From assembly GCA_905199225.1 (NCBI GenBank), contig CAJKFS010000038.1:1-21876 (forward strand): a stretch of 21,876 nt of DNA. The letters run 5' to 3'. The translations under genes were made by a program, and so were the position numbers. A model generated the notes under the pieces. The model was not told the DNA's origin and ran no database searches. It saw only the letters and a list, made by a program, of their open reading frames with translations. Shown in pieces: positions 13,126 to 21,876 of this stretch (within the stretch, counting starts at the first letter, position 1; every line of letters starts with the position of its first letter). Source of the stretch: an uncultured Collinsella sp. Its GTDB lineage: Bacteria > Actinomycetota > Coriobacteriia > Coriobacteriales > Coriobacteriaceae.

Positions 13126-16100
13126 TTAATCGTCGTCGCTTGCACCCAGCTGTTGCAGCAGCATGAGCGCCGCGGCCACCGGGCCGGTGCCGTCGTTGGC
13201 GTCGAGACCGCGACCCAGGCCGCTGCCCGCACCGGCGCCTGCCTTGTAGGGTACCGACAGCTTGCGGCTCTTGGGGAAGTTCACCGCGCCATAGCGGGTC
13301 TTAAGCTCAAAGGCCACCTTCTTAGGCACGTCGACGCCCAAAAACGTGATGCGACCGCCACTGAGCGTGACGCTCTCGAGCCCCAGACGCTCGCCACGAA
13401 TGCGGATGCGCGCGCGATTGAACAGGTTGAGTCCCGCCAACGGCAGCTCGCCATGCGCGGCCTCGGTCTCTTCCTGCACCTCGTCGATGCTCTCCAGGTC
13501 CTCGGCCGCTGCGAGCTTACGGTACACGAGCACGCGCTGGTCCACCGCCGGCAGGTACTCCTCGGACAAGAAGTAGTCGGCTGGCAGGTTAATGCCCACG
13601 CTCGCCGCCTCCACGCCGGCGTCGTCATCGCCGCGCGCCTCGGCCACTGCCTGGCCCAACATCTGCGTAAACAGGTCGAAGCCCACGCTCGACAGGTTAC
13701 CGTGCTGCTCGGCTCCCATAAGCGAGCCAGCGCCGCGGATCTCCAGGTCGCGCATGGCGATGCGCATGCCGCTGCCCAGGTCTTGGAACTCGGAAAGCGC
13801 GGTCAGGCGCGCCGTGGCCTCCTCGGTAAGCGGCAGCTCGCCGGGGAACATAAAGTACGCGTATGCCTGCGTGGCCGAGCGGCCCACGCGGCCCTTGAGC
13901 TGGTAGAGCTGCGCCAGGCCCAGACGCTGCGAGTCCTCGATGATGAGCGTGTTGGCCGTCGCGTTGTCGATGCCGCTCTCCACGATGGTCGTGGCGATGA
14001 GCACGTCAATCTTTTTGGTCGCGAACTCGATCATCACGTCCTCGACCTCGCGCGGGCTCATCTTGCCGTGCGCCACGCCCACGCGCGCCTCGGGCGCGGC
14101 CTCGTGCACGCGCGCCACGGCGTCGTCGATGGTCTTGACGCGGTTGGACACGTAGTACACCTGGCCGCCGCGGCCCACCTCCAGGCGAATCGCCGCACTC
14201 ACCACGTCGGGGTCGTACTCCCCCACGTGCACGATGACGGGGCGGCGCCCGGTCGGCGGCGTGGTGATCAGGCTCATGTCGCGCACGCCGCTCGTGGCCA
14301 TCTGCATGGTTCGCGGAATGGGCGTTGCCGAAAGCGTGAGCACGTCAATCTGTTCGCGCAGGTTCTTGAGCTGCTCCTTGTGCTGCACGCCAAAGCGCTG
14401 CTCCTCGTCGATAATCACCAGGCCCAGGTTCTTGGGGTTCACATCGGCCGAAAGCAGACGGTGCGTGCCGATGAGCACATCAATCGTGCCCTCGGCAAAC
14501 GCCTTGAGCGCGCGCCTTTGCTGTGCCGGCGTGCGGAAGCGGCTGAGCACCTCGACCTCAAGGCCAAACGGGGCAAAGCGCTCAAAGAACGTCTCGTAGT
14601 GCTGCTGGGCCAGAATGGTCGTGGGGCAGAGCACCATGACCTGTCGGCCGGAATCCACGCACTTAAACGCCGCACGCAGGGCGACCTCGGTCTTGCCAAA
14701 GCCCACGTCGCCGCACAACAGGCGGTCCATGGGCTTGGGCGCCTCCATGTCGGCCTTAATGTCGGCGATGGCCTCCAGCTGGTCGCGCGTCTCGTCGTAG
14801 GGGAAGCTCTGCTCCATCTCGATCTGCTCGGGCGTATCGGGCGGGCAGGCGATGCCGGTGATCGATGAGCGACGCGTATAGAGGTCAACCAGGTCAAACG
14901 CCAGCTTTTTGGCATTCTTGCGCGCCTTGTTGGTGGCACGCGTCCAGTCGGCGGTGTTGAGTCTGGTCAGGCGCGGCTTGTCGCCGTCGGGACCAACATA
15001 GCGCGTGATGCGGTCGACCTGCTCCAGCGGCACGTAGAGCTTGTCGCCGTCGGCGTATTCCAGCAAAAAGTAGTCGCGCTCCTTGCCGCCCACTTCCTGG
15101 CGCGCGATCTCGCTAAAGAGCGCGATGCCGTGGGTGGCGTGAACGACGTAGTCGCCCGGCTTAAACGGGAAGGTAATCTGCGTAATGTCCACCTTGCGGC
15201 GGCTGCGCGCGCGGTTGGCGTCCATGCGGGCGTTGAGGTCGGCGATTGAGAACACGGCCAGGTTGGCGTCGGGCACCACCACGCCCTGCGGCAGGGCGGC
15301 GTCCACAAAGGTCACGCGTCCGCGCGAGATGGTGGGCACGGCGGCGCCGGCGGCGGCCTGGACGGCACCGGCCTCGAGCGACCGAGCGTTGAGTGCATCT
15401 GCCTTGCGCTCGCGGATCGAAGCATGGGCATCCTGGCGGGCAGCACGGTCGGCAGAATCCGCCGCTGCCACGCGCACGCGCTCGCCAATGACGCCGGCGT
15501 TTTCGGGTGCCGCGGTCAGCGACTCCTCAAAGGTAATGCCCTCGTCACCAAAGGTGAGCTCCATCGACTCGCGTGCACCACGGTCGGGAATGGCAAACAC
15601 GCAGGCGTAGCGCTTGCCCACGACTTCCTGAATGCGCGTCATAAAACGGTTGTCCGAGCCTGCGATAGCAGGCTGCTCAATCTTGAGCTCTGCCGTAACC
15701 GCGCCGCCGGCACGGATGAGGCTCACATAGTTCAGGCGCTGCTGAGCACCAAAATCGAGCTGCTGAGCACGTACATACAGGCCATCCAGTCGGTCAATCC
15801 CCGCCTCGCCGGCACGGGCCTCGATATCCTCGTAGGCGCGCAGACAGTCGTCGAACAGCGAGCGCGGCTCGGACAGGACCACGAGCGCCTTGCCGCTCAC
15901 GTGTGCCAGCGGGCTTACGGTCTGGCCGTACATCACCGGCAAAAAGCAGTCGAGCTCGGGCGTGACGATGCGTGCATCCACCATCTCGAGCAGCGCCGCC
16001 AGTTTGCTATCGTCCTGGCTGGCGCGATAGAGCGCCACATGCATGTTGTGGACCGCCTCGTCGGTGAGCGCCAGCTCGCGGCACGGGAAGATCTCGATAC

Positions 16101-16758
16101 TATCCTCGTTGCCGATGGTCTGCCCCGTTGAGCTCACCATACGGCGGATGCGATCGATCTCGTCGCCAAAAAACTCGATGCGCACGGGCGCCTTTTCCTG
16201 TGCGGGGAACACCTCGACGGTGTCGCCGTGCACGCGGAACAGGCCGGGCGCGTCGGCGGCGCCGGCATTGGTGTAGCCCATGCCCACCAGACGCTGCGGC
16301 ACCTCGTCAAAAGGAATCTCCTCGCCCACCGCAAAGGTCGTGGACTCCCAGTAGCGGCTCTCGACTGGCGGCACGCAGCGCAGCAGCGCGCGGGCCGAGG
16401 CAACCATGATGCAGTTGTCCCCGCGCACGATGCGTCCCAGGGCCTCGCAGCGCTGCGCTACCACGGCGTCGTCGGGCGCCTGCTCGCGCCACGGATAATC
16501 CTTGCGCTCAGGAAAACGGCACACATGCGCCAGGCCCACGTAGGCGGCAAGGCTACGAGCGGCGCGATCGGCCGCATCCTCGCCACTCACAACGTAGACC
16601 GTGGGGCGCGGGCGGCGCGCAAACTGAGCGGCCGCCATAAGCGTGCGACCCGACTGCGACACGGCCAGCGTCACGTCCTCGCCGGCATCGAGTCCGGCCT
16701 CGACGGTCTGCAGCGCCTCGGCAGTGTAGAGCTGCGCGGCTATACGGTGAATGAGCAT
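13126..16758 (-). CDS. mfd: Transcription-repair coupling factor Mfd
   Basis: This 1210-aa ATP-dependent DNA translocase frees RNA polymerase stalled at lesions and recruits UvrA. An N-terminal UvrB-like region spans about 1-420. The CarD-like RNA-polymerase-interaction domain is at about 528-590 (FKPGDYVVHATHGIALF). The helicase core follows, with Walker A GDVGFGKT at 683-690, DEEQ at 784-787 and SATPIPRT near 810. The TRG region and a C-terminal inhibitory domain complete it. An Ala/Arg-rich stretch at about 425-475 looks like a lineage-specific insertion and makes it slightly longer than the usual 1150-1180 aa. The ATG at 16758 follows GGAGG; an upstream in-frame start lacks a ribosome site. 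The structured repeat begins three bases after its stop codon. Confidence 0.98.
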   Translation of the reverse strand: MLIHRIAAQLYTAEALQTVEAGLDAGEDVTLAVSQSGRTLMAAAQFARRPRPTVYVVSGEDAADRAARSLAAYVGLAHVCRFPERKDYPWREQAPDDAVVAQRCEALGRIVRGDNCIMVASARALLRCVPPVESRYWESTTFAVGEEIPFDEVPQRLVGMGYTNAGAADAPGLFRVHGDTVEVFPAQEKAPVRIEFFGDEIDRIRRMVSSTGQTIGNEDSIEIFPCRELALTDEAVHNMHVALYRASQDDSKLAALLEMVDARIVTPELDCFLPVMYGQTVSPLAHVSGKALVVLSEPRSLFDDCLRAYEDIEARAGEAGIDRLDGLYVRAQQLDFGAQQRLNYVSLIRAGGAVTAELKIEQPAIAGSDNRFMTRIQEVVGKRYACVFAIPDRGARESMELTFGDEGITFEESLTAAPENAGVIGERVRVAAADSADRAARQDAHASIRERKADALNARSLEAGAVQAAAGAAVPTISRGRVTFVDAALPQGVVVPDANLAVFSIADLNARMDANRARSRRKVDITQITFPFKPGDYVVHATHGIALFSEIARQEVGGKERDYFLLEYADGDKLYVPLEQVDRITRYVGPDGDKPRLTRLNTADWTRATNKARKNAKKLAFDLVDLYTRRSSITGIACPPDTPEQIEMEQSFPYDETRDQLEAIADIKADMEAPKPMDRLLCGDVGFGKTEVALRAAFKCVDSGRQVMVLCPTTILAQQHYETFFERFAPFGLEVEVLSRFRTPAQQRRALKAFAEGTIDVLIGTHRLLSADVNPKNLGLVIIDEEQRFGVQHKEQLKNLREQIDVLTLSATPIPRTMQMATSGVRDMSLITTPPTGRRPVIVHVGEYDPDVVSAAIRLEVGRGGQVYYVSNRVKTIDDAVARVHEAAPEARVGVAHGKMSPREVEDVMIEFATKKIDVLIATTIVESGIDNATANTLIIEDSQRLGLAQLYQLKGRVGRSATQAYAYFMFPGELPLTEEATARLTALSEFQDLGSGMRIAMRDLEIRGAGSLMGAEQHGNLSSVGFDLFTQMLGQAVAEARGDDDAGVEAASVGINLPADYFLSEEYLPAVDQRVLVYRKLAAAEDLESIDEVQEETEAAHGELPLAGLNLFNRARIRIRGERLGLESVTLSGGRITFLGVDVPKKVAFELKTRYGAVNFPKSRKLSVPYKAGAGAGSGLGRGLDANDGTGPVAAALMLLQQLGASDDD

Positions 16759-16783
16759 GCTGTTCCTCCGGCATCGCAACGCC

Positions 16784-16811
16784 AAAAGCCCGCCGGGGCA
16801 AGCTCGGCGGG
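16784..16811 (-). terminator. Possible terminator between nth and mfd
   Basis: On the minus strand CCCGCCG (16811... reading down) pairs with CGGCGGG around a 9-base loop and is followed by CTTTT (stem arms 16805-16811 and 16789-16795). It lies about 105 bases past the nth stop and 26 bases before the mfd start. It may stop nth transcripts or attenuate mfd. The short T-run makes its strength uncertain. Confidence 0.55.
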
Positions 16812-16915
16812 TCGTACGTCAAATACATTGTCTGTCATGGTAGCGCATGGAGAGGACTCCGGCTCAAGGGCAAACCCAGCCCCGCAAAAAACGCCAGACG
16901 AAGATGCGCTCCGCC

Positions 16916-17581
16916 CTACCCCGCTACGCGCACGCTGGGGCACAAATCTGCCAGCGGACACTCGTCACACTTGGGTTTGCGGGCGTCGCAGATCTCGCGA
17001 CCGAAGGTGATCCACTGATGGTTGACCGACTCCCAATACTCGTGCGGCAAAATCTTGAGCAGATCTTGCTCGGTCTTGAGCGGCTCCTTTGCATGCGTCT
17101 TGGGACTCAGCATCAGGCGGTGCGCAATGCGGTTGACGTGCGTGTCCACCGCAATGCCCTCCACGATGCCATACCCCACGTTGAGCACGATGTTCGCCGT
17201 CTTGCGTCCCACGCCCGGCAGCTTCACGAGTTCCTTCATGTCGGCCGGCACCTCGCCGCCATAGTCGGCGACGATCATCTGCGCGGCCTCGACGGCATGC
17301 TTGGCTTTGCTCTTGTAGAAGCCGAGTGACTTGATAGTGTCTGCCACGTCAGCCACGCTCGCCCCGGCCATGGCCTCGGGCGTGGGCCACTGGGCAAACA
17401 GCCGCGGCGTCACCTTGTTGACCTGCGCATCGGTCGTTTGCGCCGAAAGCAGCACCGCGATCAGCAGGCGGAAGGGATTCTCGTGGTCCAAAAAGCACTC
17501 GACCGGGCCATAGCGACGGTTGAGACGCTCGCACACCTCAACGGCGCGCTCGCGCTTGGCGGCATTGGTCTCGCGTGGCAT
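16916..17581 (-). CDS. nth: Endonuclease III (DNA glycosylase/AP lyase)
   Basis: This 221-aa base-excision-repair enzyme removes oxidised pyrimidines and nicks abasic sites. The helix-hairpin-helix LPGVGRKTANIVLNV (121-135) carries the catalytic lysine K127, and the catalytic aspartate is D146 in VDTHVNRI. Four cysteines, C198, C205, C208 and C214, have the C-x6-C-x2-C-x5-C spacing that binds the [4Fe-4S] cluster. All key residues are intact. The ATG at 17581 follows GAGGAG; a GTG eight codons upstream is less likely. It lies 63 bases downstream of the ABC exporter gene and upstream of mfd, so two repair genes are adjacent. Confidence 0.97.
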   Translation of the reverse strand: MPRETNAAKRERAVEVCERLNRRYGPVECFLDHENPFRLLIAVLLSAQTTDAQVNKVTPRLFAQWPTPEAMAGASVADVADTIKSLGFYKSKAKHAVEAAQMIVADYGGEVPADMKELVKLPGVGRKTANIVLNVGYGIVEGIAVDTHVNRIAHRLMLSPKTHAKEPLKTEQDLLKILPHEYWESVNHQWITFGREICDARKPKCDECPLADLCPSVRVAG

Positions 17582-17644
17582 AACGACTCCTCGGCTCAAC
17601 GGCACAATAAACTAATGGGCACAATTGTCCCACGTCCGAGACGC

Positions 17645-19447
<1,803 letters not shown>

Positions 19448-19522
19448 GGGCTTCCTTTCGCGTCTGATAGGGCGAAACGCCATTGTTACACATTAAAGCG
19501 CACTTCAGGCAAGCGCGATGCG

Positions 19523-19559
19523 AAAAGCAGCGGGGCACCCGCGTTTACGCCGGCGCCCC
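19523..19559 (-). terminator. Terminator after rmuC
   Basis: On the minus strand GGGGCGCC (19559-19552) pairs with GGTGCCCC (19539-19532) with one G-U pair. The 12-base interior can add a short GCG/CGC stem. It is followed within a few bases by CTTTT (19527-19523). It begins 15 bases after the rmuC stop codon and precedes the ABC exporter gene. Confidence 0.75.
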
Positions 19560-19574
19560 ACCGTCTTGTTGCAA

Positions 19575-20930
19575 TTAGTCCTCGTCTTTTTGGTCTGCGA
19601 GCAGCTCCGCGGACGTAAGCCCCAAAATCTCGTCGGCCTCCTCGGCATCTTCCAGCGCGTCGATGTCCTTGAGCTTGCGCTCCATGACGTTGGTGCGCGT
19701 GGTGATGATGCCCTCGACCGTTTTGCCCGCGGTCTCGATCTGCTGCTGGGCGCGGCGCAGCGCCTTTTGATAGCGCGGCAGCTCGGCCTTGACGGCGGAG
19801 AGCACGCGCAGCACGTCGTCGGTACGTTTTTGCAACTTAAACGTCTGATAGCTCATCTGCAGACTGTTGAGGATGGCCGCCATGGTGCTGGGACCGGCTA
19901 CGTTGACGTGATAGTCGCGGCCCAGGGTCTCGATAAGCCCGGGGCGGCTGACGACCTCGGCGTACAGTCCTTCAAACGGCACGAACATGATGCCAAAGTT
20001 GGTCGTTGCCGGCACACTCAGGTACTTTTCGCAGATGTCCTTTGCCTCGCGCTTGACCATGGTGTCGAGCGTCTTGCGCGCAGCCGCCACGGTCTCCGCA
20101 TCGCCCGACTCCTGCGCGTCGAGCAAGTGCTCGTACGCGTCGCCCGGGAATTTGGAGTCGATCGGCAGCAGCACGGGATCGCCCTCGTCCACCGGCAGCT
20201 TGACGGCAAACTCAACGCGCTCCGAGGCGCCGGGCTTGGTGGCGACGTTTTCCAGATACTGGTCGGGCGTAAGGATGTCCGCCAGAATTGCACCCAGCTG
20301 CACCTCGCCCAAAATGCCACGCGCCTTCACGTTGCCCAGCACGCGCTTAAGGTCGCCCACGCCGGTGGCGATGGACTGCATGTCGCCCAGGCCCTTGTAC
20401 ACGGCCTCGAGCTGGTCGCTCACCTGCTTAAACGATGCCGACAGGCGGTCGTTGAGCGTGCGGGAGAGTTTCTCGTCCACCGTCGCACGCATTTGATCGA
20501 GCTGCACGTTGTTGTCCTTGCGGATGGCGCCCAGCTGAGCATCGACCGTCTCGCGCACCTTGTCCAGGCGATGCTCGATGCCCTCGCGGTTGGCGCCGAG
20601 CTGTTGGGCCGTCTCGCGGCGCAGGTCATCCATCCGGTCACCAGCTTGCGAGAACTCGCGTGCGATGGTCAGGTAACGTTGCTGCTCCACGGCCGCATCG
20701 GTCGTCTGCTGCTGCGCGATGGCATTGGCCGTGCGGCGGGTTTCGGCCAGCGCGACGTTCAGGGCATCGAGCGCGTTGTTGGCCTGCTCGAGTGCTGCCA
20801 GCGTTTCCGCGCTACTGTCGCCACGCTCCCGCAACTCGGCACGCAGGCTCTTGAGCTGGAGGGCGCAAGCCACAGCAACCCCCACCGCCACCAAGGCGAT
20901 CACAACAAGCACAATATCAATAGCAGACAT
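19575..20930 (-). CDS. rmuC: RmuC-family DNA recombination protein
   Basis: This 451-aa protein has an N-terminal membrane anchor (about 4-24) and a long coiled coil (about 25-180). The RmuC nuclease-like domain (about 195-400) includes ARGILGEVQLGAIL (203-216) and the PD-(D/E)xK-like motif PIDSKFPGD with D258 and K260. RmuC limits inversion at short inverted repeats in E. coli and is thought to be a nuclease; the biochemical activity is not settled. The ATG at 20930 is chosen because the anchor starts there as in relatives. Its GGCGGAG site is close to the start, so the TTG at 20963 remains possible. It is followed by a terminator and looks like its own unit. Many inverted repeats in this window make its presence apt, though the protein is common. 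Confidence 0.93.
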   Translation of the reverse strand: MSAIDIVLVVIALVAVGVAVACALQLKSLRAELRERGDSSAETLAALEQANNALDALNVALAETRRTANAIAQQQTTDAAVEQQRYLTIAREFSQAGDRMDDLRRETAQQLGANREGIEHRLDKVRETVDAQLGAIRKDNNVQLDQMRATVDEKLSRTLNDRLSASFKQVSDQLEAVYKGLGDMQSIATGVGDLKRVLGNVKARGILGEVQLGAILADILTPDQYLENVATKPGASERVEFAVKLPVDEGDPVLLPIDSKFPGDAYEHLLDAQESGDAETVAAARKTLDTMVKREAKDICEKYLSVPATTNFGIMFVPFEGLYAEVVSRPGLIETLGRDYHVNVAGPSTMAAILNSLQMSYQTFKLQKRTDDVLRVLSAVKAELPRYQKALRRAQQQIETAGKTVEGIITTRTNVMERKLKDIDALEDAEEADEILGLTSAELLADQKDED

Positions 20931-21054
20931 AAACTCCGCCCAACAAACCCAATCGAGCACCAATCAAAATCGCGATCAATCTTACCCCGTCACACACACG
21001 GATCACTCACTGCCTTGCAGACAAATTTCTCTTAGAGCCGCGGACGCTAAAACG

Positions 21055-21489
21055 CTAGCTCTCCCAGCCGGCACGAATGGTTGTTACGACATCGCCTAGG
21101 CGCTGGCCGAGGGCTGACAGATGTTGGAGCACCTCGTTGGGCGATGCGCCGTTGAGGATGCACGTGAGGGCATACGACGCCAGAAAGATGGCCGCAAGCC
21201 CTAACGGGATGAGCACGATCATCGCCAATGTGCGCAGGCGCTGGCCCACGCGGCGACGACGCGCACGACGCTTGTCGAACGCGAGCTCCTGCGCATATGA
21301 ATCTTGCTGTACGGAATAGGCCTCTGGCGCCGATTTACACCCGGGCACAGCTGCAGGTACAGCAGCGGGCACGACATTTTGCGCAAAGGGCTGGGCTGCC
21401 GCCCCTTGCATTTGCATCTCTATAAGCCGTTGCTGTTGGCGCAACATGCGCTCGGCTTGTTGCTGCGGAGTCTCAAGAAACAGATCCAT
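21055..21489 (-). CDS. Small hypothetical single-span membrane protein
   Basis: This 144-aa protein is not recognised. A Gln-rich N-terminus (8-32, QQQAERMLRQQQ) could be helical. An Ala/Pro stretch follows (about 40-55), then a very basic patch KRRARRRRVGQRLR (73-86), one hydrophobic transmembrane segment (about 88-112) and a short outer tail. The basic patch before the membrane span suggests an inside N-terminus. The ATG at 21489 follows GGAGG at good spacing, which supports a real gene; the ATG four codons upstream is too close to that site. It lies upstream of rmuC, separated by 124 bases without a clear terminator. The function is unknown. Confidence 0.75.
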   Translation of the reverse strand: MDLFLETPQQQAERMLRQQQRLIEMQMQGAAAQPFAQNVVPAAVPAAVPGCKSAPEAYSVQQDSYAQELAFDKRRARRRRVGQRLRTLAMIVLIPLGLAAIFLASYALTCILNGASPNEVLQHLSALGQRLGDVVTTIRAGWES

Positions 21490-21742
21490 GCTTGCCTCCA
21501 AAATCGGAGCATTCGACGCTTACGACCAGCATCCCGCACCGCCATGACCGCGACAACGCAATCGCCGGCAATAGCCACAAAGTTTCTTCTGCTCAAAAGC
21601 TGTCGAAAAGCTCAACAACTCCCCTACCAGCACTTTCTCTGAGCTTTTTTCGCCAACAATCTTTTGGCCTTCCACCCTTACGCCAACTGACCAAAATCTA
21701 ACCAATAGCTTGACGAAAATTGTGGAGACCGGGACCCCACAC
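21490..21742. other. Spacer without a supported gene
   Basis: No convincing gene lies here. A minus-strand frame (21520-21816) could encode 98 residues, but it starts upstream of a terminator, has no ribosome site and reads through AT-rich leader sequence. A weak hairpin, GTGGAGAC with GACCCCAC, lies around 21722-21739. The stretch probably holds the leader and promoter of the small membrane protein, but no clear -35/-10 pair is visible. Confidence 0.5.
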
Positions 21743-21770
21743 AAAAAGTGCCGCCCCAAAGGGGCGGCAC
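21743..21770 (-). terminator. Rho-independent terminator of an off-window gene
   Basis: GTGCCGCCCC (21748-21757) and GGGGCGGCAC (21761-21770) form a perfect 10-bp stem with a 3-base loop. On the minus strand five T follow (21747-21743). It therefore terminates a minus-strand transcript that enters from beyond the right edge. Confidence 0.9.
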
Positions 21771-21876
21771 ACAAACTTATTATCAGCTTTTCTGTAACGA
21801 GCATGCGACGACTCAACGCCGGGGCGCAGGGCGGGGAAACCTTTGCCTCGCGCGACCCTGCGAAGCCGTGAGCGAG
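21771..21876 (-). other. Right-edge segment, probable end of an off-window transcript
   Basis: This 106-base piece must be the 3' part of whatever the terminator at 21743-21770 ends. One minus-strand frame from 21875 stops at TGA (21815-21813), giving about 20 residues rich in Arg and Pro. CGCAGGG and CCCTGCG (about 21825-21866) could instead form the stem of a structured RNA. I recognise neither, so the content stays open. Confidence 0.3.

Noticed and set aside
13081..14868. Plus-strand open frame of about 595 codons
   Set aside because: It is antisense to mfd, whose helicase motifs are intact, and it runs through the structured repeat. It has no recognisable domain.
21520..21816. 98-residue minus-strand frame
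   Set aside because: It spans a strong terminator hairpin, has no ribosome site and matches no family I know. It might be a repeat-encoded spurious frame.
21811..21876. Riboswitch (cyclic-di-GMP or cyclic-di-AMP type) on the plus strand at the right edge
   Set aside because: A few short words resemble conserved riboswitch segments, but the order and spacing do not fit, and the piece is cut by the window edge.

Overview
The window looks like chromosomal DNA of a high-GC gut actinobacterium of the Coriobacteriia, most likely Collinsella. This is an inference from base composition, the style of the proteins and the many small palindromic intergenic repeats; I saw no rRNA or other taxonomic marker. 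Almost every gene is on the minus strand. The one clear plus-strand gene is the second GntR regulator at 9588-10310.

The left half (about 1-10310) is a sugar-uptake locus. From right to left it holds a GntR regulator (9588-10310, plus), a divergent SIS-domain protein (8390-9382), an EamA/DMT transporter (7038-8120), a complete mannose-family PTS permease (EIIAB fusion, EIIC, EIID; 6854 down to 4250), a second SIS-domain protein (3068-4051), a HAD phosphatase (2278-2907), a YitT membrane protein (915-1922) and another GntR regulator (91-810). Both SIS proteins resemble FrlB/GfrE/GfrF/FraB deglycases. Each keeps a Glu and a His 16 residues apart, matching the catalytic pair described for FraB, and each ends in a shared RRYMWKL-x-Y tail. 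A mannose-type PTS plus two such deglycases is the plan of the Salmonella gfr system for glycated amino acids (Amadori compounds such as fructoselysine and glucoselysine). The likely pathway is import with 6-phosphorylation, deglycation to hexose 6-phosphate plus free amino acid, and possibly export of the amino acid by the DMT protein. A 16-bp operator-like sequence is shared by the PTS and DMT promoters and ties the transporter to the PTS. A different 16-bp motif occurs twice between the second SIS gene and its divergent regulator.

The right half (10332-21489) is mostly housekeeping: a GNAT acetyltransferase, a threonine-aldolase-like PLP enzyme with a PAP2 phosphatase upstream, the repair genes mfd and nth, an ABC exporter, rmuC and a small membrane protein.

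The spacers carry several structured repeats: a nested foldback (2062-2180), a 65-bp near-perfect palindrome (8278-8342), a multi-stem element (13014-13122) with a second, truncated copy at 1-56, and a 36-bp repeat at 2922-2957 and, inverted, at 10309-10344. Several minus-strand terminators separate the transcription units.
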